Below are positions 18,679 through 27,894 of a stretch of DNA of 27,894 nucleotides, piece by piece. The stretch lies in the NCBI RefSeq assembly GCF_000330505.1, contig NW_004191902.1:1-27894 (forward strand), written 5' to 3'. A program made the translations under genes and the position numbers. Origin of the DNA: Entamoeba invadens IP1 (taxonomy: Eukaryota; Evosea; Mastigamoebida; Endamoebidae). The first letter of the stretch is position 1. The number at the start of each line of letters is the position of its first letter. The notes under the pieces were generated by a model. The model did no database searches. It was not told where the DNA came from and worked only from the letters and a program-made list of their open reading frames with translations.

Positions 18679-19761
18679 TCAATTATAAAACGTCTCTTCG
18701 AATGGTTCAGTTCTGGATCTCCTCCAATTCTCAAATTGTGAGTGCGAAGGCTCAAATCTCTGTTGAAGCGCGTCAACAGGACCGCCATAGACTTGGTGAT
18801 CTCCATGGTATAATACATGGAAGTTGTCACAAATACTGGGCAATTTGAGTTTTTAAAATGGAAATGGATTGCTCCAAGTTACCTGAAAATTCGATTTGTT
18901 GGGTTAAATGGTTGATATGCCTGACAAAAACCGAAGTTTCTGGTGCTCTCTTTCTCTCTCTTTTTAAATCAGATATCGAAACAGTCTCAATTTCATTGTG
19001 TGGAGCAGAGAGTCTTCTGGCTATTACCACATTTGAAAACACATTGGCTTGGAAAAACGCACTAAACTCTTCAACAAGACGACTGGCAGATTTGATGTCA
19101 ACATAAAAAACAAATCTGTTGTTGGTCAATCTTGAAACCATACCTGCTCGGCGAAAAGACGCAATTACAACTTCATGTGATGCAGAGGTATCCAAAGAGT
19201 TGAGAATTTTGGATAACGAGTTTTTGAGGCGTTGATCAGAAGCTGCTCTTGTGTTTGAGTCTTTGGTGGCGTCATTTGAAATAATGTTGTCTGCAGAAAT
19301 TGCACTGACCAACTCTTTCATCGCTCCTGTTACGTCAAGTGTACTTTTTAATACTTTCTTCCCAACAACTCCTTCTACAATATTTCCCATCTCTTTAGTG
19401 GTGATTGGTTTGGTGGTGTTTTGTCTTTCTCGAATTGTTTCCAACAACAACGGCATTCTCGATTGATTAATTTCTCGTTTTCTTCCAGACTTCCCTTCGA
19501 CATCGTCATACAAGTTGTTGAGGCGGGCCGTCGAGGGTGAGACACCCAAAACTTTGGCTTTTGTTTTAATTAAAACCTTTTCAAGCCAATTTTCACTTCT
19601 CAACAATTTCATTTGTTGTTGGAGTGTTTGGCATTCCATTGTTTCTGTTGCATGGGTTTCACAGAAATCTAATAAATCACGGGCACAACTTTATTTTGTG
19701 TTGTTGTGCAACACGCTCAAATTATTTTTTTTGAAGCGGGTTTTTTCTGTGGTTTGGACAT
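18679..19761 (-). pseudogene. Helix-turn-helix protein, probably transposase-derived, broken
   Basis: The longest open piece runs 19639-18827 (270 codons). Upstream the same frame reads ARDLLDFCETHATETMECQ, then a TAA near 19694, then NNLSVLHNNTK. A start ATG at 19761 (MSKPQKKPASKK) joins it if the A8 run near 19729 had nine A. The helix-turn-helix KAKVLGVSPSTARLNNLYDD, followed by GRKREI and a second helical unit (ITTKEMGNIV), resembles the DNA-binding part of Tc1/IS630-like transposases. SASHEVVIASFRRAGM recalls the C-terminal helix seen after pogo-type DDE domains. No DDE catalytic core lies between them. After the stop at 18827 another frame continues DNFHVLYHGDHQVYGGPVDA to TGA 18679. 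I see no flanking inverted repeats. It may be a transposon remnant or a domesticated DNA-binding protein. Confidence 0.45.
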
Positions 19762-21541
19762 GAATATTGAGTTCTGAAACCAGCTGTATTTATCATTTTT
19801 ATTTTAATTAATGGTTAATTTTATTAATAATTATGATATGAATTGTTTCAAAAAATTGTCTTTATTATTCCCCAATAATTTGACATCTAATCGCAATATA
19901 TTTTTTAAAATTTGGGTGATTTCCCGTTTCGTTATGTAACAATTGACTCTTTATTTTCTATTTTTCATGTTATTAAAAAAATAAATTTAAAAAACAATTG
20001 TGTGACCATAACTTTGATACTCGTGATTGTGTATAGTTTGCTTCAATACAAATGTCGTTTATAATAAAGAGGAGTACTCAAATTTAACTATAATATAATT
20101 TTTCAATTTCGTTTCTTATTTTACTCAAAAAATGAAAGGGGGTGAAAAAAAGCACTTTCATTTTCTTTTTTTAATAAACAACAATGATTATGTATAATGT
20201 AACACCTATAATGTTCAATAAACAGCTCTTAATGTTATACAATTGAAAAATAATTGTCATACTGTCAACGATCGTTTTTATGTTAGTCATTGTTTGTGTT
20301 CTATTTTTCGAACATGGTGAAAAAAGCACTTTTATTCATTCATTCAGAAACTATATTAACTATATTGAACTATACTTGTTTTTTGAATTACAAAAAAAAA
20401 CATTTTTCGATTCTAAATTGAAAATGTTATACATTTTATAAAATCAACACATAAAAATGTTGAGATTGAGAAGAAAACTATTTGTTTCAAAAATACACTC
20501 CTTTGTTAAAAATAGTTTTATTTGCTCAAAAACATATTTTCAATATTATTTCAAAAATGCGAAGAAATTTGTAACTTTTTTTGAAATACAAACATAAACC
20601 GAACCTTTATTTAATCAACAACCTTTTTTACCATGACTATAATATTAAATAGACATCATTTTTAAAAAAAAATTAAACGGATACTTTTAATTGTATTTCA
20701 ATCGTATCAATTATTTCATACAAGAATAATATTTAAAATTAAGAATTGTATATTTTCATATTTCTTTTAAGCTTTAATTATTTACTGTTATTAATTATCC
20801 AAATTTTTATAAATTTAAATATTATAAAAATGTTTATGTTTTGTCATCGTAATAAATAAAAGATTTATTGACAAATATCTTTATACAATTATATATTAAA
20901 GAATACATAACAATTCGAAGATATAAAATATATAATGTTTTATATATAACTTCATTAATTATTAAATCAATACATAATAATATACATAAATTTTATTTAA
21001 GAATTGGTTTTTTTAAAAATAAATAAATTGCACATAATATTTTGATATTTTAATATATTTTGTTATTTAATTAAATATTGTAATCTATTAACAAATTCAC
21101 CTAATGTTCATACATAATATTATAAATTATATTAAATTTATTTTGAATATAAATAATTCTATTGTTTATTTTTCGTTATGGAAATTAAAGTTTTAATTTA
21201 TAGTTTTGTGTTTGAAAACTTATAAACTAACCAATGAATTATTTACTGAATATATTATGTATTTTGTTTCACTCAACAAAAAATTATTATTTATTATAAA
21301 AATTTATATTACAAATTTCATTAAAATAATAAATTTATAATTAAATATTTAAGTTGACGGAATTAAATAATATAGTTTAATTTTTTAATTTTATTACAAT
21401 TAATATAAAATATTTATGAAATTTACTTTAAAATATTTGTTATAAACATTAAAAATAAACTAAATTTATGTAATTAAAAACACACAAAAATAAATACCAT
21501 CTCGTGGTTATAAATTGTGTTATTACTCTGAAATTGACTGA
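19762..21541. other. Very AT-rich intergenic region
   Basis: No gene seen. A short repeated phrase GGTGAAAAAA(A)GCACTTT occurs near 20140 and 20317, and the first copy of the ~270-bp direct repeat lies at 20301-20577. From 20600 to 21500 the sequence is close to pure A/T with no discernible structure. Confidence 0.5.
20301..20577 (+). repeat. Diverged direct repeat, copy 1
   Basis: It aligns with 24133-24400 in the same orientation. Shared landmarks in order are TTTTTCGAACAT, AAACTATATTAACTATATTG, AACTATACTTGTTTTT, AAATTGAAAATGTTATACA, AAAATCAACAC, AAATAGTTTTATTTG and GAAGAAATTTGTAACTT (first 17 bases common). Differences are scattered substitutions and small indels. It is probably an old non-autonomous mobile element or duplicated spacer. 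Confidence 0.75.
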
Positions 21542-21802
21542 ATAGATAAGTCAAGCTTTATTGAAAATGAAAAGTGTAGCGAAACATTAATTCCGTCTTT
21601 AAAACACACCCAAAACACATCAAGTCAATTCCCTAACGGCAAAAGACGCAAGTGTCAAAACTCAGTGTTAAAAGGGTTTTATGAAAGTGCATTATCATTC
21701 GTTGTTTGTAAATGTAAACTTAATCAATTTACCAACAATAAATTTGCTCGATTACCTAGTGAAAATAAAATTCAAGCCTGCACGTATAATCGACAAACTT
21801 AA
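21542..21802 (+). pseudogene. 85-codon open stretch without ATG, probable gene relic
   Basis: The frame is open from just after TGA 21539-21541 to TAA 21800-21802. Its composition is protein-like and richer in G+C than the surroundings: KCSETLIPSLKHTQNTSSQ, FPNGKRRKCQNSVLKGFYES, FARLPSENKIQACTYNRQ. There is no in-frame ATG at the start. A TAG at 21543-21545 could be a splice acceptor, but I find no GTTTGT-type Entamoeba donor upstream. Coding-like sequence may continue in other frames to about 21890 (KKKRIEKLNV). I do not recognise the family. Confidence 0.35.
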
Positions 21803-22600
21803 TTCTGAACACGTGTCAAAAATACCAAAAATCATAAGAAACCAATGAACAAGAAAAAACGAATTGAAAAGTTAAATGTTATTTGGACAATAATATGTGT
21901 CTTTTAATTGAATTGTTACATATTTGTTTGTATGAATCCCAATTTAGAATTAATATATTTAAATAATTCCCAAAGATGGATTCTTTGTTTTCATACTATT
22001 TTTACATTTTTACATTGTTTTTCATTTTTTGTGTTTGATATAACAATTATTATTTTACAAAATGTTATTTAAAAACAATTTTGAATAACAATTTTCTGCT
22101 CCCTTGTTCTATAATTGTCACTTGCAAAAGCCAAAATAATAATTTATGGTCCGTTAAAAAACGTGTATAAAATTGCCACAAAAAAAAACAGAAAAAAAAA
22201 TAACACAGAAAAACGGAATTGTGCCGACCCATGTTGTTTTTTTTTGATGGCGTTGCATTTGTCTACTTGAGTTTTGTCTTTTTTTCTGAAAAAACTTTTA
22301 AGAAAACCCGCTTTTTTTAATCAATTTCCCACAAAAAAAGTTGATTCATTTGACTTGCTAAGATTAAATTACATTTAAAAACAACGCAGGTACTTCAGTT
22401 GAATTAAAAAATCAATTATTAATTTTTTAAACCTCTATTAAAAAAACTATAAAAAATAATTATGTAAAACAATTCAAATTGTTGTGTTGTATTTTATTCC
22501 TCTTTGCAAATTTCATGTTATAAAAATATTCATTTGAAAACATTTAACTCGTCGCTTATCTTAAATAAAAAATATAATTATAGATAAACATGTTTCAACT
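21803..22600. other. AT-rich intergenic region upstream of the secreted-protein gene
   Basis: No gene seen. Runs of A and T predominate between 22150 and 22330. The promoter of the 22601 gene should lie in the last ~60 bases; no canonical motif was identified. Confidence 0.4.
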
Positions 22601-23175
22601 ATGAAAAGATATATGTTTGCTCTTCTTCTTGTAACTTTGGCTACAGCAAAATACGCTGTTGTTTCTCACGATGATGGATCTTCTGCGGTATACAAATTTG
22701 GTCAATGCTACTATTTGTTGTTAGATACATACATAAAAATAGAAGAAAGTGGTGACAAAGTTAAAGTATACACGTCTAATAAATGTGGAGATTGGAAAAA
22801 CAAGGCAGCTCCGAAATTGTAGGGTATAAGAGCCAAAGTGACTTGCCAGACTATTATTTTGTTGGATATTCATATTCTGATGCCAATGATTGTGAATTAA
22901 GTGAAAGTAAAGGTCATCCCCTCGAAGTGTTATATAAACAGTGCACTAAATCATCAGTATCTTCTTTCTCTGTAAAGGCTGAAATAAAAGACAAAAAGAT
23001 TACATTAACAAATTATAAGACTGAAGACTGCACTGGAGCTGCTGATACTACCACAGAACCCAAAGTCTTTGAACTCGAAAAATGCATACATATTGATGGT
23101 TCAAACCGCATGTTTTCGGAAGGTGCATTTGAAGTCTTTGCGTTCCTTGGTCTTTTCATTGTTTTCTTGTTTTAA
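22601..23175 (+). pseudogene. Small secreted Cys-rich surface protein, frameshifted
   Basis: ATG 22601 starts a clear signal peptide (MKRYMFALLLVTLATAK) and a mature part AVVSHDDGSSAVYKFGQCYY...NKCGDWK. That frame stops at TAG 22820-22822. A second frame, open to TAA 23175, continues QGSSEIVGYKSQSDLPDYYF with Cys spaced every 25-40 residues (NDCELSES, YKQCTKSS, EDCTGAAD, EKCIHIDG). It ends in a hydrophobic tail, EGAFEVFAFLGLFIVFLF, fitting a GPI-anchor signal or tail anchor. Adding one A to the A5 run at about 22796-22800 joins the two into a ~190-residue protein (GDWKKQGSSE). Entamoeba has families of small secreted Cys-containing proteins of this form, function unknown. The lesion is either a real mutation or a base-count error. 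Confidence 0.75.
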
Positions 23176-23294
23176 ATTTTAAAACATTTTGCTTTGAATA
23201 TTTGTTGTTTTTTTTAAATGTTAACACGAATTTGTGAAACATGCTAAAATATTTGATTTATTATCATAAAAATAGAATTATTGGTTGTCATAGC

Positions 23295-24039
23295 AAAAGT
23301 GGTTGTCATGAAAACAATATTATCAAAAACAAAAAATCTTTTTTTTCAAAAATTCTTCCAGTGTTATGAGTAAGTCTATTATCAAATGAAATCGTAAATA
23401 TTAATTAATTTGTTTTATGATATTATATAAGGCATTAAACGAATGTAAATATTAACATTTTTAAATTTTAAACAATAATAAAAAGTGTGTATTTGAAAAA
23501 GTCTTATTAAAGGATGTATTCTTGTGTTTTTTAATGAATTCCACAACAGTAAAAGATATAGACAATAAAGACAATAAAAACAACAATCAACACAAAAGTT
23601 TGGTTAATTTGAACACAATAACAGCTTTCATAACGAAATGTCATATTTGTTATATAGCGTCATATTAAACGTTGTTTATCAATGAATGCCAAACGATTAA
23701 TTATTCACTTTCAACGTTATAAATATACAAACCTGATAATCGTGATTATTGTTTGTTTGATTTGCACATCCATAACATCAGTTCATTTTATATCGTGACG
23801 ACAAGATACATTCATTTTTGATTGTGAAGATAAGTAAAATCTTTTTGTTGTTTTTCTGTTTATTGTTATAAAAATAGTCTTTTTTGAAATTTTTATTTTA
23901 TTGACAACCACTTTCACTGAAAAAAAAATCAAACTACCACAGGCTTCCCGTAAATTTACTTGTTAAACAACTAAAAAATTATGGTTATTTAAATATATAT
24001 TTATAATAATACTTTTTAATATTCATGACAACCACTTTT
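23295..24039. repeat. 18-bp perfect inverted repeat bounding ~0.7 kb
   Basis: AAAAGTGGTTGTCATGAA (23295-23312) is the exact reverse complement of TTCATGACAACCACTTTT (24022-24039). With the additional inner copies of the motif this could mark the ends of a small non-autonomous transposon (MITE-like), or paired protein-binding sites. No target-site duplication is evident immediately outside. Confidence 0.55.
23531..23644 (-). CDS. Candidate 37-aa single-span membrane micropeptide
   Basis: The frame goes from ATG 23644 to TAA 23531. The sequence begins MTFRYESCYCVQINQ, followed by a ~17-residue hydrophobic span (VLIVVFIVFIVYI) and a Cys-Cys-containing end (FYCCGIH). A clean span with flanking Cys is unusual for chance, but the frame is short and AT-rich DNA readily yields Ile/Val/Phe runs. 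It could also be the last exon of a decayed gene. Confidence 0.25.
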   Translation of the reverse strand: MTFRYESCYCVQINQTFVLIVVFIVFIVYIFYCCGIH

Positions 24040-24132
24040 TCTTGCATCTGTAAACAAACTGTGTTTAAATAAGGACAAACTTTTCCCACCCTCACCCCTC
24101 CAAATATATAATTTGTTTACACTCTTCAGAAG

Positions 24133-24400
24133 TTTTATTTTTCGAACATTATTAAAAATAAGTATTTTCATTTTTTTCAAAAACTATATTAACTATATTG
24201 AACTATACTTGTTTTTGGATAACAACAAAAATTGTTCGAAATTGAAAATGTTATACAATTTACAAAATCAACACTCAAAAATAAAACAACTTAGAAGAAA
24301 ACAACTTGTTTGGGAAAATGCATTATTAAATAAAAATAGTTTTATTTGTTAAAAAGCATTTTTCTATAATATTTATATGATGTGAAGAAATTTGTAACTT
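24133..24400 (+). repeat. Diverged direct repeat, copy 2
   Basis: This is a second copy of 20301-20577, in the same orientation and 3.8 kb downstream. In this copy a frame reading SKLKMLYNLQNQH...LRRKQLVWENALLNKNSFIC is open. In copy 1 the same frame has a stop (TAA) but keeps SKLKMLY, LRRK and KNSFIC, so an ancestral coding origin is possible. Confidence 0.75.
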
Positions 24401-25286
24401 AACAGGTAGAATAAATGCTCTGCAAGAATAAAAGCGATTTAGTCAAGATAACAGTTTTATATAAATTGTTTTAAAATTTATTGTATAGTTATATTTTTTA
24501 ATATTCCGCATTATAATTCTAAAAACTAGGTTTACAAAGGAAAACTTATTCTATGAAATTGTCCAAGTTGTGAAAGTCGGTGTGTAAATCGTTTTTTATT
24601 GCTGAAGAAAGTTGAGTTTGCTGAAATAAAACACAACGAACTTCAATTTGTTTCTTCGAAAATCTTTATTGAGGACAATTGATTGTCGAAAAACCCAGAA
24701 AAAGTTCGAATTTTTTGTTCATTTTTTATTATTTTTTTAACAAAAAAATTATATTTTATTGCAAAAATACAAAAACTTAAAATCGAAACCATGCGAGTGC
24801 ACCTTATTTTCACACTCCTTAGGAATGGATTCCTCATTCGTTCAGAACTGCATTTTGTGGCCAAACTGATAAACAACATATTAAGGTGCCACAAGTTGAA
24901 AAGTTGAGTGTTTCCACTCCCAGTCGTTTTTAGAGTCCCCGTCGAACAAGTGATATACATCTCGTTTTATTTTTTCACTCCCTTTTTTGAAAATTTTTAC
25001 GAAAATTGAAGCAAAACATGAATAATGGTAAAGAAAATAATAATAAGACGAGTGTTTTGAATTAAAACGTTTGTAGTGGTAAAAAGACTTTGCATGTGTC
25101 CATCCAGGTTTTCAGTGTTTTATGTTCTGAAATCCTCAAAACTCATACTTTTGAAGCAAAATTGTTTTGTGTTGCATTTATTAATATAAAAAACGTGTAA
25201 ATGGTAATGCAGCACTTCTATCCCCCGTGCAGATTAAAGTTAAAAAAGACAGGGAGGTTTTATCATGCAAGCCTGGAGTGCGTCAG
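24401..25286. other. Intergenic region, possibly containing degraded coding sequence
   Basis: Between about 24640 and 25300 the base composition is less A/T-biased than in the surrounding spacers, and short frames exist on both strands (for example a 105-codon reverse frame, 24643-24960). None has a recognisable motif and no frame dominates. 25210-25280 is locally GC-richer but folds into no tRNA that I can recognise. Confidence 0.35.
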
Positions 25287-25784
25287 CTATATCTTTTTGG
25301 TGATAATAAACAACATATTGGTGATGTTTTGTGTGTTTTGCTGAAAAGAGGTTAACGAATTAATTTTATGCCGTGAAAATAGACCACATTTTTTTCTATG
25401 TTTTTTGGTAAATCTTGGCGTTATGGAAAAGTTTTCGTCTAACAATTGCTTTGCTTTGGTATAAAATGTATGCATCAGTTTAAAGTTTTTGTATTTTTTC
25501 GTGTTTTTTACTTGAGGCAAAACAAAAACAAGGTTAAAACAATTAAATAAATTGCTTGTGACTGGTATTACAGCGCTTTTTTCCGCCGGGTAGATAAATC
25601 TGCCAAAACTGCATTTTGATAGTTTGGAGAGAAAAAACAGTAAAAACACATAGATAACGACCTTGTACGTCTTCTTTGGTTGTAATTGCTCAAGCAAAAC
25701 TCGACTGAAAAAACATAGTGAAACAGTTTCAACATGACATCCTTTCAATTGGTGTGTATTGCTTAGTTCAATAAAAAAGATCAA
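25287..25784 (-). CDS. Hypothetical protein (165 aa)
   Basis: The frame runs from ATG 25784 to TAG 25287 without interruption. Composition is balanced: a possible membrane segment at about residues 39-54 (VVIYVFLLFFLSKL), then FGRFIYPAEKSAVIPVTS and a basic C-terminal half (FTKKHRKKCGLFSRHK). A 165-codon frame is unlikely by chance in DNA this rich in TAA/TAG/TGA, but no family is recognised. Its 5' side faces the TTCNNGAA cluster (25876-26073), which would place those sites 90-290 bp upstream of the start. Confidence 0.4.
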   Translation of the reverse strand: MIFFIELSNTHQLKGCHVETVSLCFFSRVLLEQLQPKKTYKVVIYVFLLFFLSKLSKCSFGRFIYPAEKSAVIPVTSNLFNCFNLVFVLPQVKNTKKYKNFKLMHTFYTKAKQLLDENFSITPRFTKKHRKKCGLFSRHKINSLTSFQQNTQNITNMLFIITKKI

Positions 25785-25825
25785 AAAGAAATTAAAGGTG
25801 TTGGATTTAGTGTTGTCGAAACACT

Positions 25826-26076
25826 CCCCGAATATTCCAGGAAATTATTTGGGGAATTTTATTTTTTTTATCAAATTCCCGAACCGATTCCGGAATCAAA
25901 AAATATTCGGGAATATTTTTAACCTCGGTTCGGGAACATCCTGATTCCCAAACTTAAAATTGGTGTGTTCCCGAACCAATAAGTTCCCGAACACACAAGT
26001 TCCCGAACTTCATAAAAAAATATTCCCAAACTTTTGATTCCGGAACATGGCGGTTCCCGAACCGATTCCGGAATCA
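25826..26076. promoter_or_regulatory. Cluster of ten TTCNNGAA sites, heat-shock-element-like array
   Basis: Perfect TTCNNGAA occurs at 25876, 25888, 25906, 25929, 25968, 25984, 26000, 26038, 26054 and 26066, with further one-mismatch copies (GATTCCCAAAC, twice) and related CCCCGAATATTCC at 25826. The core is usually GTTCCCGAAC or the palindrome GATTCCGGAATC (25886-25897, 26064-26075). A 23-base unit is repeated exactly at 25876-25898 and 26054-26076, and GTTCCCGAAC recurs three times with a 16-bp period (25967, 25983, 25999). TTC and GAA two bases apart is the half-arrangement of eukaryotic heat shock elements, but the spacing between pairs (12-16 bp) differs from the canonical contiguous 5-bp phase. 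It may be a regulatory array for the reverse gene at 25784 or a tandem repeat of another origin. Confidence 0.6.
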
Positions 26077-27894
26077 CCAGTATTATATTAAAAATTTATT
26101 AATAAGCAAACTAAAAAAATAACAACTTTGTTTTAATATTAAAATAGTAAAAAAATTAAATTATTCAAAAAACAATTGAATAATATTTGTCCAATCATAA
26201 AAAACTTGTACAGTCACAAACCGTACTTAAATGTTTTTAATTATCGTTCATTTTAAAACGTTAAACAAATTTAATAATCATACACCAATAAGAATCAAAT
26301 CAAAATAATAAAAATAATCAATTTTTAATTTACACATAACTTTTTCAAGCATCTGTTTTTTCTTGGCTATTATATTATGTTAATACAAATAAATACTCTG
26401 TTTGTTTTTTATATAATAATATTATAATAATCATTTCAAATAAATTGTTAATTTTTAAACCAAATTGGATTTTTATAATACCCATTTTGTTTTTAAAATT
26501 ATTAATAATATCCAAAATGCAATTTATTGACATTGAATTAAACTATTCAATGATTTTTTAAACGTTGTCTGGTTGACTAAATTACATTTATAACGTTTAA
26601 ACAAAATTTATGTAAAAAAATCAAAAACTTTAAATATAAATGAAACTTTAATATAATGGTATTTTTTAAAAAATATAAATTTTCAAATTTTAAAAAAAAT
26701 AACAATCAAATATTAAATATGTACAACATTTTGTATGTTTACTTTATGTTTTTTCAATCTATAATAATAGAATGAATTTGTTTTCTATATATATTACACA
26801 ATAAACGTTTTATCATTTTGTTGATTATCATAGTTTTTTAAAATTACAATTCCAATTACCCAAGTCTTTTTTTGATACCTAAAATGTTTATTTCTTTTGT
26901 TAATCCGTACGTTACAATACCACAATTTCTGCTATAATTATTTTAGAAACCAATGTTGATAATTATCAGTTTCATTTATTTATTCAATAAAACTAAAAAT
27001 AAAAATAAAAATTTAAAAGTTTCATATAATAAAAATGATTTTTGATAATTGTTCATTAGAAATACACAAAAAAAATATGAATATTATTTGTAATATAATT
27101 TGTTTTTACTCATTTTAAAAATCTTTCGTTTTTATTTTAAAATAATTTATTGATATTTTTTCAATAACAATAAATTGTTCAAAAATTATCATTTTAAATT
27201 GAATAAATTTTAATAAATTGTTTATACTTCGATTGTTACACAAATCATTTTTAAACGTTGATATCAAAATTTGTCAGGTCGAATTGTTTAATCATTAAAA
27301 TAGACATAGTGTTTAATAATTATATTTATTGTGTTTGTTTTAGATATTTTTATTTTATAAAGTAGAATTTTAAATAACAATTGAATTGTTTTATATTTTA
27401 CAAAATAAGACTAACTTGATATTGATTAAGTTGTAAATTTTATAACAAATTTGAAAACAATAAAACTCAAATTCAATAAATTAACAACATAATTAAAATG
27501 TATGAACAAAAAAGACAGTATCAAAATACATAAAAAATGTGCGTTTTTTGATTTTGTAACTTGTATGTAATAAATTGATAAGTATACAACATATAAAGTT
27601 TGAAATCACATAGTGAACAACAGGAAATAAATTAAAAAGTTAACTTCGAAGTAATCACAAATTTTGGTTTATGATATGTAAAGACAAATATTTATCATCT
27701 TATTAATTGGGTGTGAGTTGTAATAGTAAGTGTTATTATTAAATGTTTGTAACTTTTTTGTTTTGTCTTTGGAATATAGATTAAAATTTTCTCAATTAAT
27801 TACAATTTGTGTAACAAATATTTTTTGAGATATTTGCACATGATAAGTTACATTGTGTTAATATGTTTAATGTACTAATCGGTATATTATTTTT
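26077..27894. other. Gene-free AT-rich DNA
   Basis: There is no frame of note on either strand, no recognisable RNA gene and no long repeat. The composition resembles the 20.6-21.5 kb stretch. Confidence 0.6.

Larger units (their letters stand above)
23176..24132. other. Intergenic region with GTGGTTGTCA motifs
   Basis: AT-rich. It holds a motif (G/T)TGGTTGTCA four times: forward at 23281-23290 and 23299-23308, reverse at 23902-23911 and about 24026-24035. A single small reverse ORF (23531-23644) lies between the forward and reverse copies. Confidence 0.5.

Noticed and set aside
24643..24960. 105-codon reverse ORF and overlapping 74-codon forward ORF
   Set aside because: Both are open over the same stretch, neither has a motif, and no evidence favours one strand; left as possible degraded sequence.
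25200..25290. Possible tRNA or small structured RNA in the GC-richer patch
   Set aside because: No cloverleaf, A box/B box pair or stable long stem could be built.
25826..26076. CRISPR-like array
   Set aside because: The repeats are short, degenerate and palindromic, with irregular spacers, and the DNA is eukaryotic.

Overview
The window is AT-rich protist DNA and reads as Entamoeba. The grounds are a transmembrane CxxC-rich receptor kinase of the Entamoeba TMK type, a TLDc-domain protein of an Entamoeba-expanded family, an AdhE-type alcohol dehydrogenase remnant, a myosin II heavy-chain remnant and a small secreted Cys-rich protein, all uninterrupted by obvious introns and separated by very AT-rich spacers. 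The long spacers, a DNA-transposon-like element and the absence of recognisable LINE/SINE sequence fit the reptile parasite E. invadens better than E. histolytica, but the species is an inference.

Layout. 1-3710: a transposon-like unit with two ~809-bp arms that match in every stretch compared, surrounding one reverse-strand gene for a Gln/Asn-rich protein that I do not recognise; the start codon of this gene lies inside the right arm. An octamer ATCCTCAG recurs in the arms and up to about 4.45 kb. 5488-10607 (reverse): a transmembrane kinase gene broken by one in-frame TAA and one single-base frameshift, with the kinase domain intact. 12240-12826 (reverse): a decayed fragment of the iron-dependent alcohol dehydrogenase domain, joined directly to 12811-16390 (forward), a decayed myosin II heavy chain covering the converter/neck and the whole coiled-coil tail. 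17010-17230: a GC-rich island with strong hairpins. 17344-18289 (reverse): TLDc protein with a C-terminal frameshift. 18679-19761 (reverse): broken helix-turn-helix protein, probably transposase-derived. 20301-20577 and 24133-24400: two diverged copies of a ~270-bp direct repeat. 21542-21802: an 85-codon open stretch with no ATG. 22601-23175: secreted Cys-rich protein with a frameshift. 25287-25784 (reverse): a 165-codon ORF of unknown function, preceded by ten TTCNNGAA half-palindromes packed into 198 bp. From 26.1 kb to the end I see no gene.

The striking overall property is decay: every recognisable gene except the orphan protein of the inverted-repeat element is interrupted. Three of the interruptions map to runs of A and could be consensus errors; those in the myosin and dehydrogenase sequences are too many for that. 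The window therefore looks like a gene-poor, transposon-associated region rather than a functional operon-like system. I see no RNA polymerase, CRISPR, tRNA or rRNA gene here.
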